Shown here: in pieces, positions 15,650 through 24,012 of the stretch
Layout: the number at the start of each line of letters is the position of its first letter
Position numbering within the stretch: the first letter of the stretch is position 1
Assembly (NCBI GenBank): GCA_013791885.1
Contig: VMSZ01000058.1
Span: 1-41,135, forward strand
Length of the DNA stretch: 41,135 nucleotides
Source: Sulfurimonas sp.
GTDB taxonomy: Bacteria; Campylobacterota; Campylobacteria; Campylobacterales; Sulfurimonadaceae
Direction: 5' to 3'
The notes under the pieces: model-generated
Told to the model about the DNA's origin: nothing
The model's database searches: none
What the model saw: only the letters and a program-made list of their open reading frames with translations
Made by a program: the position numbers and the translations under genes

Positions 15650-17359
15650 CTATGATGAACAGCTAATATGCGATATGCCTGCAATTTTAAAGAATTCAGA
15701 AGGCTTTTCTCTATAGTATTTTTCCTCTCTCTCGCAAGATTGCTCAGCATATGGATTCGTCATGACTTCTTGCAACTCTTTTATGAGTCTGTAATCTCCT
15801 TTGGCGGCCTCTTTATAGGCAGGAACAAGAAACCACTCTCTTAACGTGTATTTTGGATTGATTAGTTTCATCTCTTGAGAGAGCTTCTCTCTCGATTCCA
15901 GCGTTGTAACATTGATGAGTGATTTCCACACTTGTAACCACTCAGACCAGCTTTTTAAAATCTTCTCATCATATTTGGAGTCACCGTAAAAGCTTTTGGT
16001 GAGTGCAGATATATCATCGGGCACGTTTGATAGTTCACGAAAAAAGAGTGTGTAATCGACAGAGGTTTCTATCATGAGCTTTATCAGTTCATTGAATAAA
16101 TTTGCATCAAAGGTTTGAAGCCCTAGCTTAGAAGCCCACATCTGCATCATTTTGTCTTGCATAACTTTAGAGAAGCCATCTTTTATCTCACCCAGTAGCG
16201 CTAGTTCGTTCTCATGTGAGTGGAGTAAGGGTTGCAGTGCTTTACAAAACATGCCAAAGTTACGCTCGGCAGCTTGAGGTTGATTGAGAAAAGAGAAGTG
16301 AACTCCGCCACCCGTCCACGGTTGATATTTAGGATCAAACATATCTATAAATCCAAACGGACCGTAATCGAGGGTAAAACCTCCTGCCGCACAGTTGTCT
16401 GCGTTAAAATTTCCTTGAGTGTAGCCGACGCGAATCCAATTTGCTACAAGCGAGGTGAGGCGAGAGCGAAACTCACGAGCCAGTAATACCACTTTTTCTG
16501 GGATAGTTAAATTTGTATCAATAACATCACTATATTCACGGTCAATTAAGTGTAACAAAATCATCTCAAGCTCTCGCATCGCGTTTGGATGTTCGTTTTT
16601 ACGCGCACGGCGACCGAAAAGTTCAAGTTGACCTACCCGAAGAAAAGAGGGTGCGACTCGTGTTGTGATGGCGACATCTTCTTCTATCATCACTTCAGGA
16701 TCTCTGGAATATGAATCATTTCGAAACCATGGACGTTTGACCTTTTCTGTTTTTGATGTGTAGAGAGTCAAAGAGCGTGACGAGGGAACTCCAAGAGCAT
16801 GCATATGTTCTTGTGCTAAAAACTCTCGAATACTTGAACGCAGTACCGCACGACCGTCAGCTCCACGACAATATGGCGTTCTGCCACCGCCTTTAAGCTG
16901 CATTTCCCAGCGTTTGCCATTTATTACAGCTTCAAGAATGGATATCGCTCGACCATCACCGTAGCCGTTCCCTGTTCCAAAAGGACACTGTTCATAGTAC
17001 TCTGTGCCGTAGATGGAGAGTGCATATCCTGTTGCCCAACCTACACGACGTAATGGCTCTCTTAACTGCGAAGTGTCACCGCAAAACATTTGCATAAAAT
17101 CCTCTGATGTTGCTAGAGCTTCAGAGATGCCAAGCTCTTCAAAGAAGCTTTTGCTATGTGCGATGTAAATGGGAGCTTCGATTGGGGTAGGGTTTACCGG
17201 AACATAATGTCCGCTAAAAACTTGCCTTGGCGAGTGGTCTATGCCGTTTGCTTTAGCATTTGGATCAGAGTTGAGTGTGTCCATGAGGGAATAGTTTGAC
17301 AAGAGTGCTAGATCATTGAGGCTGTTTATAGTATGAGTGGTTTGTTTAATGTCTTGCAT
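15650..17359 (-). CDS. selO: Protein adenylyltransferase SelO (YdiU/UPF0061 family)
   Basis: The 569-residue protein is clearly Sel[51 protein letters not shown], the nucleotide-binding [64 protein letters not shown] and [14 protein letters not shown]. SelO is a pseudokinase that transfers AMP from ATP to Ser, Thr or Tyr of target proteins and is linked to redox stress. The C-terminus ends ISCSS, like bacterial SelO with Cys in place of selenocysteine. Length is slightly above the E. coli protein. A Shine-Dalgarno AAGGAAG precedes the ATG by about 6 bases. It stands alone on the - strand and looks like an ordinary chromosomal gene marking the left border of the accessory region. Confidence 0.95.
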   Translation of the reverse strand: MQDIKQTTHTINSLNDLALLSNYSLMDTLNSDPNAKANGIDHSPRQVFSGHYVPVNPTPIEAPIYIAHSKSFFEELGISEALATSEDFMQMFCGDTSQLREPLRRVGWATGYALSIYGTEYYEQCPFGTGNGYGDGRAISILEAVINGKRWEMQLKGGGRTPYCRGADGRAVLRSSIREFLAQEHMHALGVPSSRSLTLYTSKTEKVKRPWFRNDSYSRDPEVMIEEDVAITTRVAPSFLRVGQLELFGRRARKNEHPNAMRELEMILLHLIDREYSDVIDTNLTIPEKVVLLAREFRSRLTSLVANWIRVGYTQGNFNADNCAAGGFTLDYGPFGFIDMFDPKYQPWTGGGVHFSFLNQPQAAERNFGMFCKALQPLLHSHENELALLGEIKDGFSKVMQDKMMQMWASKLGLQTFDANLFNELIKLMIETSVDYTLFFRELSNVPDDISALTKSFYGDSKYDEKILKSWSEWLQVWKSLINVTTLESREKLSQEMKLINPKYTLREWFLVPAYKEAAKGDYRLIKELQEVMTNPYAEQSCEREEKYYREKPSEFFKIAGISHISCSS

Positions 17360-17470
17360 GTATCTTCCTTATTTTAGAAATATAACATCTTATATCTCAA
17401 CTATCTTTATAATAAATAAGTTAATTAATAATCCAGTTGTTTTTTAGATTCTAATATTTGGTGGAATTCC

Positions 17471-17495
17471 ACTCTAGTTTATAGGAAGTATTCCA
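17471..17495 (+). repeat. Degenerate element-end repeat, copy C
   Basis: ACTCTAGTTTATAGGAAGTATTCCA matches copy A at 17943-17967 in its TCTAGTTTA and ATTCCA blocks, in the same orientation. It resembles terminal repeats of IS3-like elements (impression, unproven). No transposase is left nearby. Confidence 0.35.
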
Positions 17496-17517
17496 TATTC
17501 AGCTAATTATAAATAGT

Positions 17518-17672
17518 ATTTGATTTGAGTACAATAAAAAAAAATATAATAAATAATAGCTTTCAGTTTCAGATAGTTTAGTGACAGTATTTGTGTCCGC
17601 TAAATTATAAAAAGCTTGAAAGTAAGCTATATAAAGGACTTTAATATGAAAATAAGAGTCAATTACGACTAC
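17518..17672 (+). repeat. Repeat R1 copy 1: upstream region and first codons of a lost gene
   Basis: This stretch is a diverged copy of 24288-24440. Shared blocks are TTTGATTTGAGTACAAT (TTAAGTACAAT in copy 2), AGCTTTCAGTTTCA, TTAGTGAC, GTGTCCGC, TAGCTTGAAAGT-type and a Shine-Dalgarno followed by ATG (17646) with codons MKIRVNYDY. The frame here stops after 24 codons (stop 17718-17720). The rest of 17360-17982 contains only this repeat, the element-end copies and no supportable gene. Confidence 0.6.
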
Positions 17673-17942
17673 ACTTCTTTTCAACCTGAGGCTTACATGC
17701 ACAGAGAGTTAGTAGCTTAGTGTTAATTAGAAGCCTTAGTTTTTGAGCTGCTTAGAGTGTTTTAGATTTTTTAATGGAATGGTTTCGGCAGTATATCGAC
17801 AGCTGTTTTTAAAATTTGTTCCACAACCCCTAAGGCTTTGTGAGAATCTGTAGTTTTAACTTTTGAACACTTTGTGGAACACAATAAACGTACATTTGAA
17901 AGCAATGCTCCAAAACCTAGAGGTTATTGAATATATAAATAA

Positions 17943-17967
17943 TGTCTAGTTTACAGGGGTCATTCCA
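17943..17967 (+). repeat. Degenerate element-end repeat, copy A
   Basis: TGTCTAGTTTACAGGGGTCATTCCA, preceded by GCTCCAAAA and GGTTATTGAATATATAAATAA. The same arrangement recurs at 20905-20971 (GCTCCAAAA, GTGGTTGAATTTATAAG, TGTCTAACTTATTGGAGACATTCA). Copies A and B bracket the attC-cassette genes. Confidence 0.45.
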
Positions 17968-17982
17968 GTTTTGTTGTGTGTT

Positions 17983-18474
17983 TCATACCAAGCCACAATA
18001 CAGCATGGCATTTGTTCCTCCTTTAAAACTAAACTCTTTTTCTTTTAACTCTTGTAACTCATTTTTTATTTTCGAGATATGTTTATCCCAATCTTTTGTA
18101 GTTTTTGACAATGGGAATATAATAAAAACTACGGCTTTGTTCTTGTAATTTTCATTGTTTCTTAAATCCACAATGTCTTTGATGATACTTGTGACATTTT
18201 TTGTAACTGGTCTAGTTTTATTTTCAACATCTTCATAACGATAATTAGTATTTGATGTTTTTAATTCCAACGCCCAATCATCAAATACTATATCTATTCG
18301 ATCTTTTTCTGGTGTAATATTATTTGTGTGTCTTGATAAAATATCACAAAGCTCCACTTTAAACCAACCTTCAAATTTTGCTCTATTTTTTATAAAGAAA
18401 TTTAATCCGTCATGTCGGTTTATTTTGTTTGGAACTTCTCGTTCTAAAATATTCCATAGTTCTTCAAATGTCAT
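17983..18474 (-). CDS. Cassette gene: probable restriction-endonuclease-fold protein
   Basis: 163 residues, ATG with Shine-Dalgarno AAGGAA 5-6 bases upstream. The phrase GWFKVELCDIL followed by RIDIVFDDWALELKTSNTN gives the E...D...ExK spacing of the PD-(D/E)XK fold, so a nuclease-like function is possible; this is a motif reading, not a family match. It lies directly after an attC site and reads in the same direction as two other cassette genes. I see no attC after its stop: the sequence runs into element-end copy A, so it may be the last, damaged cassette. Cassette genes usually lack their own strong promoter. Confidence 0.7.
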   Translation of the reverse strand: MTFEELWNILEREVPNKINRHDGLNFFIKNRAKFEGWFKVELCDILSRHTNNITPEKDRIDIVFDDWALELKTSNTNYRYEDVENKTRPVTKNVTSIIKDIVDLRNNENYKNKAVVFIIFPLSKTTKDWDKHISKIKNELQELKEKEFSFKGGTNAMLYCGLV

Positions 18475-18486
18475 TTTTTTCCTTAC

Positions 18487-18555
18487 TCATAACGTTTAAA
18501 TAGGAGCCAATAAGTGACCGCTAGGTAACTTATTGGCTCCACTGATTTGTTATAC
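18487..18555 (-). other. attC recombination site (integron cassette), between the second and third cassette
   Basis: On the - strand it runs from GTATAAC to GTTATGA. The centre is a 13-bp perfect stem, GGAGCCAATAAGT paired with ACTTATTGGCTCC, around a 12-base loop. The TAA of the upstream gene lies inside the first core site, which is typical of cassettes. 69 bp. Confidence 0.75.
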
Positions 18556-19206
18556 AATTTCAATTGGTGAAAACTCATCACGTACTGCTTTTTCAAATTT
18601 TTGGACTATTTTTATATCTTTATTAGTATTGTACAGATCTTCAAAATAGTTTTCAATACTTTCTACTAATTCCGAATCGGTCATAATATTATTGAATTCA
18701 TCTATAAAAGGGTGAAATTTTTCATAACTTTGTTGTTGAAATAATTTTTGATACTCATCTATCATTTCACCTTTTGCTTCGTGACCTGTAAAAGGATCGA
18801 GAATTTTTGGCATATAAACTATGTTCCAAGGTGCGGTAAAAGCAAATATATTTTTGGTTCTGCCAAAGATATGTGAAACTTGATAATTTCGAATGTCTTT
18901 ATTCTTTTTTAGCTGAGTTAGAGTTTCAATTAATTTAGTGGGTTTTTGATTATTGGTTGGATCTTTATCGATATTATCATTTTGAAATACTTTTGAATAA
19001 AAGTCAAAAAATAAATGTGTTCCAGCAGCATCTCGCCCAAACCCTCTGATAAAGACACTTTGGTTTTCTTTGATTCTTGTTTTTAGAAGCTTCCATTCCT
19101 CTTCAACTTTTTCAATAGGAATATAAATAGTTTCATTCAAACCAAAGTTGAAAAAATCTTCTTTTGTCACATATTCTGATAAAAATTTTTCATATGAATC
19201 TAGCAA
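18550..19206 (-). CDS. Cassette gene: unknown 218-aa protein
   Basis: 218 residues from a TTG start at 19206, placed 5 bases after the Shine-Dalgarno AAAGGAAAG; the next Met is well inside. Soluble, with FIRGFGRDAAGTHLFFDFY around residue 55 and a His/Asn-rich middle, VSHIFGRTKNIFAFTAPWN then DPFTGHEAKG. The His-Asn-His order faintly recalls HNH nucleases, but I do not recognise the family. Its stop codon TAA is part of the attC core at 18549-18555, and another attC lies 13 bases before its start, so it is a complete one-gene cassette. Confidence 0.7.
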   Translation of the reverse strand: MLDSYEKFLSEYVTKEDFFNFGLNETIYIPIEKVEEEWKLLKTRIKENQSVFIRGFGRDAAGTHLFFDFYSKVFQNDNIDKDPTNNQKPTKLIETLTQLKKNKDIRNYQVSHIFGRTKNIFAFTAPWNIVYMPKILDPFTGHEAKGEMIDEYQKLFQQQSYEKFHPFIDEFNNIMTDSELVESIENYFEDLYNTNKDIKIVQKFEKAVRDEFSPIEIV

Positions 19207-19218
19207 TCACTTTCCTTT

Positions 19219-19290
19219 GTATAACGTTTAAGCTGCGCTGCGCAAATGAAGCGCAGCGTAGTTTGCATCCGAACGAGCGCCTTGTTAGAC
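19219..19290 (-). other. attC recombination site (integron cassette), between the first and second cassette
   Basis: On the - strand it begins with GTCTAAC (exact RYYYAAC consensus) then AAGGCGCTCG, and ends AACGTTATAC. The centre pairs TACGCTGCGC with GCGCAGCGCAGC-type sequence. 72 bp, lying 18 bases after the upstream stop and 12 bases before the next start. This is the clearest attC in the window. Confidence 0.82.
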
Positions 19291-19308
19291 CTGTTTTTAT
19301 TTTGCCAG

Positions 19309-20646
19309 TTATTCATCTGTATTTTCTTTTTCTGCATTTTCTGCTCTAAACCTTTGAACAGCTTCAGCTATAGCTTCATCTGGATTCGGAGGAATGATAT
19401 TGACTGGTATAACGACCTCACAATCCACTGGCTCAAAATTTTCAATGGCAAGTTCCGCAATACCATTACAAAGAACTTTATAAAAAAAAGTAGCATAAGC
19501 ACTTACATCAGTTTCGTTAGGCTCGCCATCACCATAAAGTAATCCACCATCTTCAAGATTCGTATGGGCTTTACCGTTCCGGTAATCGAGAAAAAATACA
19601 AGTAATATTGTTTTACGATCATTTATTAACACAACTTTTACTACGCCTTCACTGATCATATCTACATGCATTGTCATTTTTTCCAGGCCAGGTATTGGAC
19701 CATCAGGCCATAAGCCTACAGATACGATTAGGCCTTGTAATTCATTGATTTGTTCTGGAGTGTCTCCACTCTTAAGTGATTCTCGCTTCTCTTGAGGTAT
19801 TAATGATTCCCATGGCTCCAAACGATTTCTTAATCTATATAGAGCCATCGAATCTGGCACCTTAAGCTCATCACGAATGTAACTGCGAGCTAGCTCTTCG
19901 ATCACAACCAAATCCGCCGAGAGGCGCTTTCTATCAGCAGGAATGTCAGGGTCAATGATTTCACCCTCTAAAGATGCGTGAGCAACCGCACAACGACCAC
20001 TGTCAAATAGATGACGATTTACATCAATTCCATCTTCGCGCAATTCTGAAACACGCTTGGCAGCACGATCCGTTAACTTTTCAATGTTTTTGGCAATCCA
20101 AGCAACTTTTCTTTTGGAATCAGAAAATTGTGATTCGATTACCTTGTAGTAACTTAAGAATGCATAGCTATCATGGACTTCTGTTAGTCTTTTTGCTTCT
20201 CTCCAGAACGCTAGAGCTTTACGAATATTTTTTTCTTCAATAATAGGCATGTGATTACAGTTAAATGACTTTTTACCTGCAATGCCTAAAGATGAATAAA
20301 CAGTTCGTGGATTGCCATAAAGGGAAGGATGACCGCCCCATATATAACCAGATACATCTACGTATCCACCCATATACCAACTCAGTATTGATGTGAAGCG
20401 ATATACTTTTGAAATTGCTTGGTCGGCATCACCATCGTTACAAGCAATAGTGATACAAGGAGGAGACGGTTTTTTGTCTCGTTCTGAGCCTCTCAGAAAG
20501 TATTCATCGCCATCATATTTAACGCAAACATCTTGAGAAGGCCATGGAATCGAGGAAGCTACACCTGCTGTTAACCACCCACGTCGGCTTCGAAGTTTAT
20601 TGTCTACCTCTTCTCCAAATATATGAGCAACGTATGGTGTTTTCAT
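19309..20646 (-). CDS. Cassette gene: HEPN-containing protein of the MauJ-like/unknown type
   Basis: 445 residues, ATG start. N-terminal WLTAGVASSIPWPSQDVCV and SWYMGGYVDVSGYIWGGHP resemble proteins annotated as methylamine-utilisation MauJ-like (name only; no link to methylamine here). Residues about 160-230 are helical and contain RCAVAH (Arg218-x4-His223), the RNase-type HEPN signature. The C-terminal half is a separate mixed region ending in an acidic tail. G+C is visibly higher than in all neighbours, a clear sign of transfer from another lineage, probably a gammaproteobacterium. It is followed by an attC and preceded by an attC-like remnant, so it is a cassette. A role in defence or RNA cleavage is possible. 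Confidence 0.8.
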   Translation of the reverse strand: MKTPYVAHIFGEEVDNKLRSRRGWLTAGVASSIPWPSQDVCVKYDGDEYFLRGSERDKKPSPPCITIACNDGDADQAISKVYRFTSILSWYMGGYVDVSGYIWGGHPSLYGNPRTVYSSLGIAGKKSFNCNHMPIIEEKNIRKALAFWREAKRLTEVHDSYAFLSYYKVIESQFSDSKRKVAWIAKNIEKLTDRAAKRVSELREDGIDVNRHLFDSGRCAVAHASLEGEIIDPDIPADRKRLSADLVVIEELARSYIRDELKVPDSMALYRLRNRLEPWESLIPQEKRESLKSGDTPEQINELQGLIVSVGLWPDGPIPGLEKMTMHVDMISEGVVKVVLINDRKTILLVFFLDYRNGKAHTNLEDGGLLYGDGEPNETDVSAYATFFYKVLCNGIAELAIENFEPVDCEVVIPVNIIPPNPDEAIAEAVQRFRAENAEKENTDE

Positions 20647-20671
20647 TAATATTCCATTTATGAATTTCGTG

Positions 20672-20713
20672 GCCTAACGGGTGCTCGGTGCTCCCGCGCC
20701 CCCCTCGTTATCC
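20672..20713 (-). other. attC-like remnant upstream of the HEPN cassette
   Basis: On the - strand it reads GGATAACGAGG ... CACCCGTTAGGC. GTTAGGC fits the GTTRRRY core and GGATAAC is close to RYYYAAC, but only 42 bp separate the ends. A second GGATAAC/GTTATCC pair (20707-20735) forms its own hairpin. It could be the truncated attC of a lost cassette. Confidence 0.5.
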
Positions 20714-20810
20714 GGTTGCGTAGCGAGCGGATAACTAATTATTTAAGGAACATTATAGCGGGAACACATAAATTATTAATGATTAACAGAATTTGGAAAT
20801 GACCTTTTAT

Positions 20811-20846
20811 TTTGTTGAAATTATTAGATATGGTAAGTTCAACAAA
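20811..20846. repeat. 9-bp inverted repeat in the 20.65-21.05 kb gap
   Basis: TTTGTTGAA and TTCAACAAA are separated by 18 bases, followed on the + strand by GTGTTC and a six-T run. It may be a terminator or an element end. The remaining gap 20647-21054 holds an attC-like remnant, this hairpin and element-end copy B, with no gene. Confidence 0.35.
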
Positions 20847-20947
20847 GTGTTCTTTTTTGGAGCATGTTCAAAAATTAAACTCTATTTAGAATATGCTTTC
20901 CGTTAGTAAAAACTGCTCCAAAAATAAGAAGTGGTTGAATTTATAAG

Positions 20948-20971
20948 TGTCTAACTTATTGGAGACATTCA
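20948..20971 (+). repeat. Degenerate element-end repeat, copy B
   Basis: TGTCTAACTTATTGGAGACATTCA corresponds to copy A at 17943, and the 45 bases before it correspond too (GCTCCAAAA and TTGAAT-TATAA blocks). Same orientation. Confidence 0.45.
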
Positions 20972-21054
20972 TACTCTGTAAATAAGGTATTTAGTGATAT
21001 AAATTAATCTATAGAATTAGCTCCAGTGTTCGGGAGCAATCCTTCTCATTCTAA

Positions 21055-21810
21055 TTATGATATCCTTAATAAGTTTTGCTTACTAAGAAATTGTTGCCTT
21101 ATTTTTCTGTCTAAGTTTTCTTCTTCAGGTATAAGTAAATCTTCGTAAGCAAATATATTTTCTTTTGGTCCCGGTTGTTTTTCTAAATTTTTTTTGTAAG
21201 ATGTAGGCATAACTGTTTTAATAGTAAATGAATGACATGTTTCTTTTCTGATATTCCGTCCTTTTTCCATCGCTATTGGTAAGTACAAATCATTTACAAC
21301 CTCATATCCTTCGGCTTTTTCTAACTTTACATTATTCTCCCAAATCTCAAGGCATCTTAAAATTATAGTTTCTAGTATTGAATCTAAGTAATTTCTCATT
21401 TCATAAGAGTTTTTACACTCAGTTTCAGCACGTTCTAATAGCCTTTCTAGAGCATGTTTTGAGAAAACTAAATAGAAGAATTTATATATTTGATTATTAT
21501 TCGGTAAATCTACAGTTAGGTCAAAACTAACTTTATCATATTCTAGATATTCAGGGTCATTTGACTTTAAAAGCAAAGACCATTCTCCCCATATTACTTG
21601 ACATTTTGACGTACTGTTATATCTACTTTCTAAAAAAGATAAATTATTTTGCTTTTTAGTTATCTCAATTAATTTAATTGCTTGTTTTTTTCGTTTCAAG
21701 AATACAAGCTCTGAAAACTTTTCTCTTTTAGACTTACTTGGTACATGAAAAAAACTTTTTATCATTTGTTCCGCTTGTTTTTTTATTTTTTTAGGTACAT
21801 ATGTTCCCAT
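21055..21810 (-). CDS. Unknown 251-aa protein
   Basis: 251 residues, ATG start with GAAGGGAA about 7 bases upstream. The N-terminus is Lys-rich (MGTYVPKKIKKQAEQMIKSF). A central FSKHALERLLERAE resembles the short SKHA..R..ER helix of RelE/DUF4258-like or phage RNA-binding proteins, but this is a weak resemblance. No membrane segments. It lies downstream of, and in the same direction as, a small CxxC protein gene 62 bases away, so the two may form an operon. I do not recognise the family. AT-rich like its neighbours on the right and unlike the HEPN cassette. Confidence 0.65.
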   Translation of the reverse strand: MGTYVPKKIKKQAEQMIKSFFHVPSKSKREKFSELVFLKRKKQAIKLIEITKKQNNLSFLESRYNSTSKCQVIWGEWSLLLKSNDPEYLEYDKVSFDLTVDLPNNNQIYKFFYLVFSKHALERLLERAETECKNSYEMRNYLDSILETIILRCLEIWENNVKLEKAEGYEVVNDLYLPIAMEKGRNIRKETCHSFTIKTVMPTSYKKNLEKQPGPKENIFAYEDLLIPEEENLDRKIRQQFLSKQNLLRIS

Positions 21811-21872
21811 ATAATTTTCCCTTCAGTATTATATTTATAGATATAAAGCTATATTTAGTACTCGTGTATACT

Positions 21873-22034
21873 TTAATCATCGTCATCATAGTAATCATTC
21901 TCTTCTTCATAATCGTCGTTTTCACAACCACAATCATCAAATGCATCTTGAATAATAATTCCGTCATCTTTGCCATCATCATACATATAAGTTGTTTGAA
22001 GACAATATTGGCACTGATAGTGATAATAAGCCAT
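21873..22034 (-). CDS. Small acidic CxxC protein (53 aa)
   Basis: An ATG at 22034 with a good Shine-Dalgarno (AAAGGA, 5 bases away) opens a 53-residue frame. The N-terminus is MAYYHYQCQYCLQTTYMYDD, with a CxxC knuckle. A second Cys pair (CGC) lies near residue 36, so it may bind one Zn. The tail is almost only Asp, Glu, Asn and Tyr. The acidic tail could mimic nucleic acid or bind a basic partner. The upstream 301-aa gene and downstream 251-aa gene read the same way. No family recognised. Confidence 0.65.
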   Translation of the reverse strand: MAYYHYQCQYCLQTTYMYDDGKDDGIIIQDAFDDCGCENDDYEEENDYYDDDD

Positions 22035-22099
22035 AGCGATCCTTTAAATATAAAATTTAAAAAAATTATACATTCAAAATTATGTATATTATTACCCAA

Positions 22100-22216
22100 T
22101 CATAGACAATTTTTTAATACTTCAGGGTCAATTCTTAAAATATAGGAAACATCTGTTAAATATTTATTTTGAAGTTTTAAAATCTCGGTTCCATTGTTTT
22201 CTAATGAATTGATTTT
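22100..22216 (-). pseudogene. Out-of-frame C-terminal extension of the 301-aa protein
   Basis: Directly after the 301-aa stop, the frame one base back stays open for about 37 codons and reads SLENNGTEILKLQNKYLTD, then VSYILRIDPEVLKNCL and TGA at 22100-22102. It looks coding (helical, no stops, similar codon use) and joins the upstream gene at an A8 run (22213-22220). One extra A would fuse both frames. Confidence 0.5.
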
Positions 22217-23106
22217 TTTTGAAAGAAATTGATTTTTTCTAAAAAGCCCTCTTTCATTTTACTGGAGATTTTATGTTCTTTTTCTATGTGTAATAGTGAT
22301 CTAATTAATATTAATTGAATAAAATCTGCTCCTTGTTGTCTACTATATATATTATGTAAAGTTCCTGTAATAGAAAATATATGGGCTAGGTTAGGTAATT
22401 TTTTGTTGTTCTTCCACTGGGAAATATATTTCTTAAATGTTGGTTCTTCTATTGTTTCAATGTGAATTGCTATTTGATAGAATCTTTCTTTAAGAGCTTC
22501 ATGCCTCATGCTCATTTCATTAGCCAGATACTTATCTGCTTTGCATTTTGTTTTCTTTCTACATTCATTCAAGAAAGGTTTTAAAGAATTCTCCTCCATA
22601 GAAAGTTTTAGGAGCTTTGTATCTAGGTTCTGTCTTTCTAAGTATTTTATAATATAAGCAAGTTGAAATGCAAACATATTTAGTATATTTTCAGTATTAA
22701 CTTTATTCCTAAAAAAGCCAATACAGTGTGCATGGATATTAAAAAATTGATCTCGAAAAAACTCATAATCTCTATTATCTTGTATAATGTCTCGAAGAAG
22801 TTGTGTGAAGAATAAAATTTCATTAGTTTTAAAATTAAAAATCACATCTGTATCTTTTAGTCTATTATTTAAAAACCTTTCATGACTTTTTTCATCAGTT
22901 TTTTTTTCTCTAATATTTTTGTATTTGTTATAAAGCTTTTCAATTTCTTCTTTTTTTAATCGTTTTTGATTTTGAGATGGAAATATATCTACATATTTAA
23001 AAACTTTATTGTTTACACCAATAGCTGACCAAAAAATAGAGTTATAGTCAAATTCTAAATAAGTTTCAGTAATTAAAGAATAATTGTTTTTATTAAGCGT
23101 ATCCAA
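22201..23106 (-). CDS. Unknown helical 301-aa protein, probably frameshifted near its end
   Basis: 301 residues from a TTG start (Shine-Dalgarno AAAGG, about 11 bases upstream). Mostly alpha-helical with many Lys, Glu, Asn and Phe. Phrases such as FFRDQFFNIHAHCIGFFRN and IFSITGTLHNIYSRQQGAD suggest a compact helical protein, with no membrane segment clearly longer than 18 residues. I do not recognise the family. It ends just after a run of eight A residues, and the open frame continues in -1 for 37 codons, so the natural protein may be about 338 residues. Flanked by the small CxxC gene downstream. Confidence 0.6.
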   Translation of the reverse strand: MDTLNKNNYSLITETYLEFDYNSIFWSAIGVNNKVFKYVDIFPSQNQKRLKKEEIEKLYNKYKNIREKKTDEKSHERFLNNRLKDTDVIFNFKTNEILFFTQLLRDIIQDNRDYEFFRDQFFNIHAHCIGFFRNKVNTENILNMFAFQLAYIIKYLERQNLDTKLLKLSMEENSLKPFLNECRKKTKCKADKYLANEMSMRHEALKERFYQIAIHIETIEEPTFKKYISQWKNNKKLPNLAHIFSITGTLHNIYSRQQGADFIQLILIRSLLHIEKEHKISSKMKEGFLEKINFFQKKSIH

Positions 23107-23234
23107 TTTTTATAGACCTTTGAAGATTTAAAGTATTATATTAAAAAATTATGAGTCTTAGCTACTTGGTAGTTTTTTTGATAGAAGAGAGAGTTTAAAG
23201 TAGCTATTTTAAGGCTATTTGATATATTTTAAAT

Positions 23235-23257
23235 TTTCCAGTATTCGAGGCCATTCC
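23235..23257 (+). repeat. Degenerate element-end repeat, copy D
   Basis: TTTTCCAGTATTCGAGGCCATTCC, preceded by GGCTATTTGATATATTTTAAA, aligns with the GGTTATTGAATATATAAATAA plus GGGGTCATTCC of copy A. More diverged than A and B. The gap 23107-23334 holds nothing else I can support. Confidence 0.3.
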
Positions 23258-23334
23258 TTTTAAAGTACTAACTCAAAATTAAAATTTAGCTAATGTACTA
23301 AAAACTGTTATTTTATGAACAACTATGTAGATGT

Positions 23335-23613
23335 TCATTCTGAAAACTTATTGCGATTTATAAAAGCAAAAATTCTTATCGTATCTCCATCAATTTTGTA
23401 GATAATCACAAAACCTTTATGCACAAGATCACGAATATTTTCATCATCAAAATATATAGACTTTCTATGCTTATAGGGAAAGTTTTGTATCTCTTTGCAG
23501 GCAGTGATAACCTCTTTATGGAACTTTCTAGCTGCAGAAGGCTTGTCTTCAGCAATCACTTCCACGAATCCTTCAAGTCTATTTACAAATGCTGGTAAAA
23601 ATTCAAGATTCAT
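23335..23613 (-). CDS. ParE/RelE-family toxin
   Basis: 92 residues, the usual length for the family. MNLEFLPAFVNRLEGFVEVI is the N-terminal strand-helix, KPSAARKFHKEVITACKEIQNFP the second helix and turn, then RDLVHKGFVIIYKIDGDTIRIFAFI is the C-terminal beta sheet. RelE members cleave mRNA on the ribosome and ParE members poison gyrase; the sequence alone does not decide. The start overlaps the antitoxin stop by 11 bases, the normal antitoxin-first layout. Confidence 0.88.
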   Translation of the reverse strand: MNLEFLPAFVNRLEGFVEVIAEDKPSAARKFHKEVITACKEIQNFPYKHRKSIYFDDENIRDLVHKGFVIIYKIDGDTIRIFAFINRNKFSE

Positions 23614-23914
23614 GACGACCTATAATCTCACCAAGTTTTTTATCGAGTTCTTCAATTGACATTGTTTTTGAATCTGTATCTGTTAAAGATTCATAAGCTT
23701 TTGTCAAATATGTTTCTTCATCCAAACGATTCCAGTAATATTTTGATTGTAAGCGCTCATATTCATCAACACTTAGTATCACTGCTTCTGGCTTATTATT
23801 TTTCATCACGGCAACTTTTTCAAGCTGATGTGAAGTCAATTTCTCAAGAGTCATTTTAAATCCTTTGAGCAGATCAGTGACTGAAATCATCTCGTCTCTT
23901 TTGTAGGCTTGCAT
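23603..23914 (-). CDS. Phd/YefM-family antitoxin
   Basis: 103 residues, ATG after AAAGGAT. The N-terminal part MISVTDLLKGFKMTLEKL...EKVAVMKNNKPEAVILSVDEYERL is the Phd/YefM DNA-binding fold, followed by a charged helical tail that would wrap the toxin. Such antitoxins repress their own operon. It is the first gene of the pair and overlaps the toxin gene. Confidence 0.88.
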   Translation of the reverse strand: MQAYKRDEMISVTDLLKGFKMTLEKLTSHQLEKVAVMKNNKPEAVILSVDEYERLQSKYYWNRLDEETYLTKAYESLTDTDSKTMSIEELDKKLGEIIGRHES

Positions 23915-24012
23915 AATAATCCTTTGAATAATTCTTTATATAATTAATTGAATTATAGCATAAACTAGAACTCTAAAAGCTATAGTCAAAATATTATTAC
24001 GAAGGATTTACA

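Noticed and set aside
15541..15750. 69-codon - strand frame overlapping the end of selO
   Set aside because: It starts inside selO in another frame, has no ribosome site and no recognisable product.
21801..22145. Ile-rich frames on both strands across the small CxxC gene
   Set aside because: They are shadows created by the Asp/Glu codon run (GAT/GAA) of the 53-aa gene.
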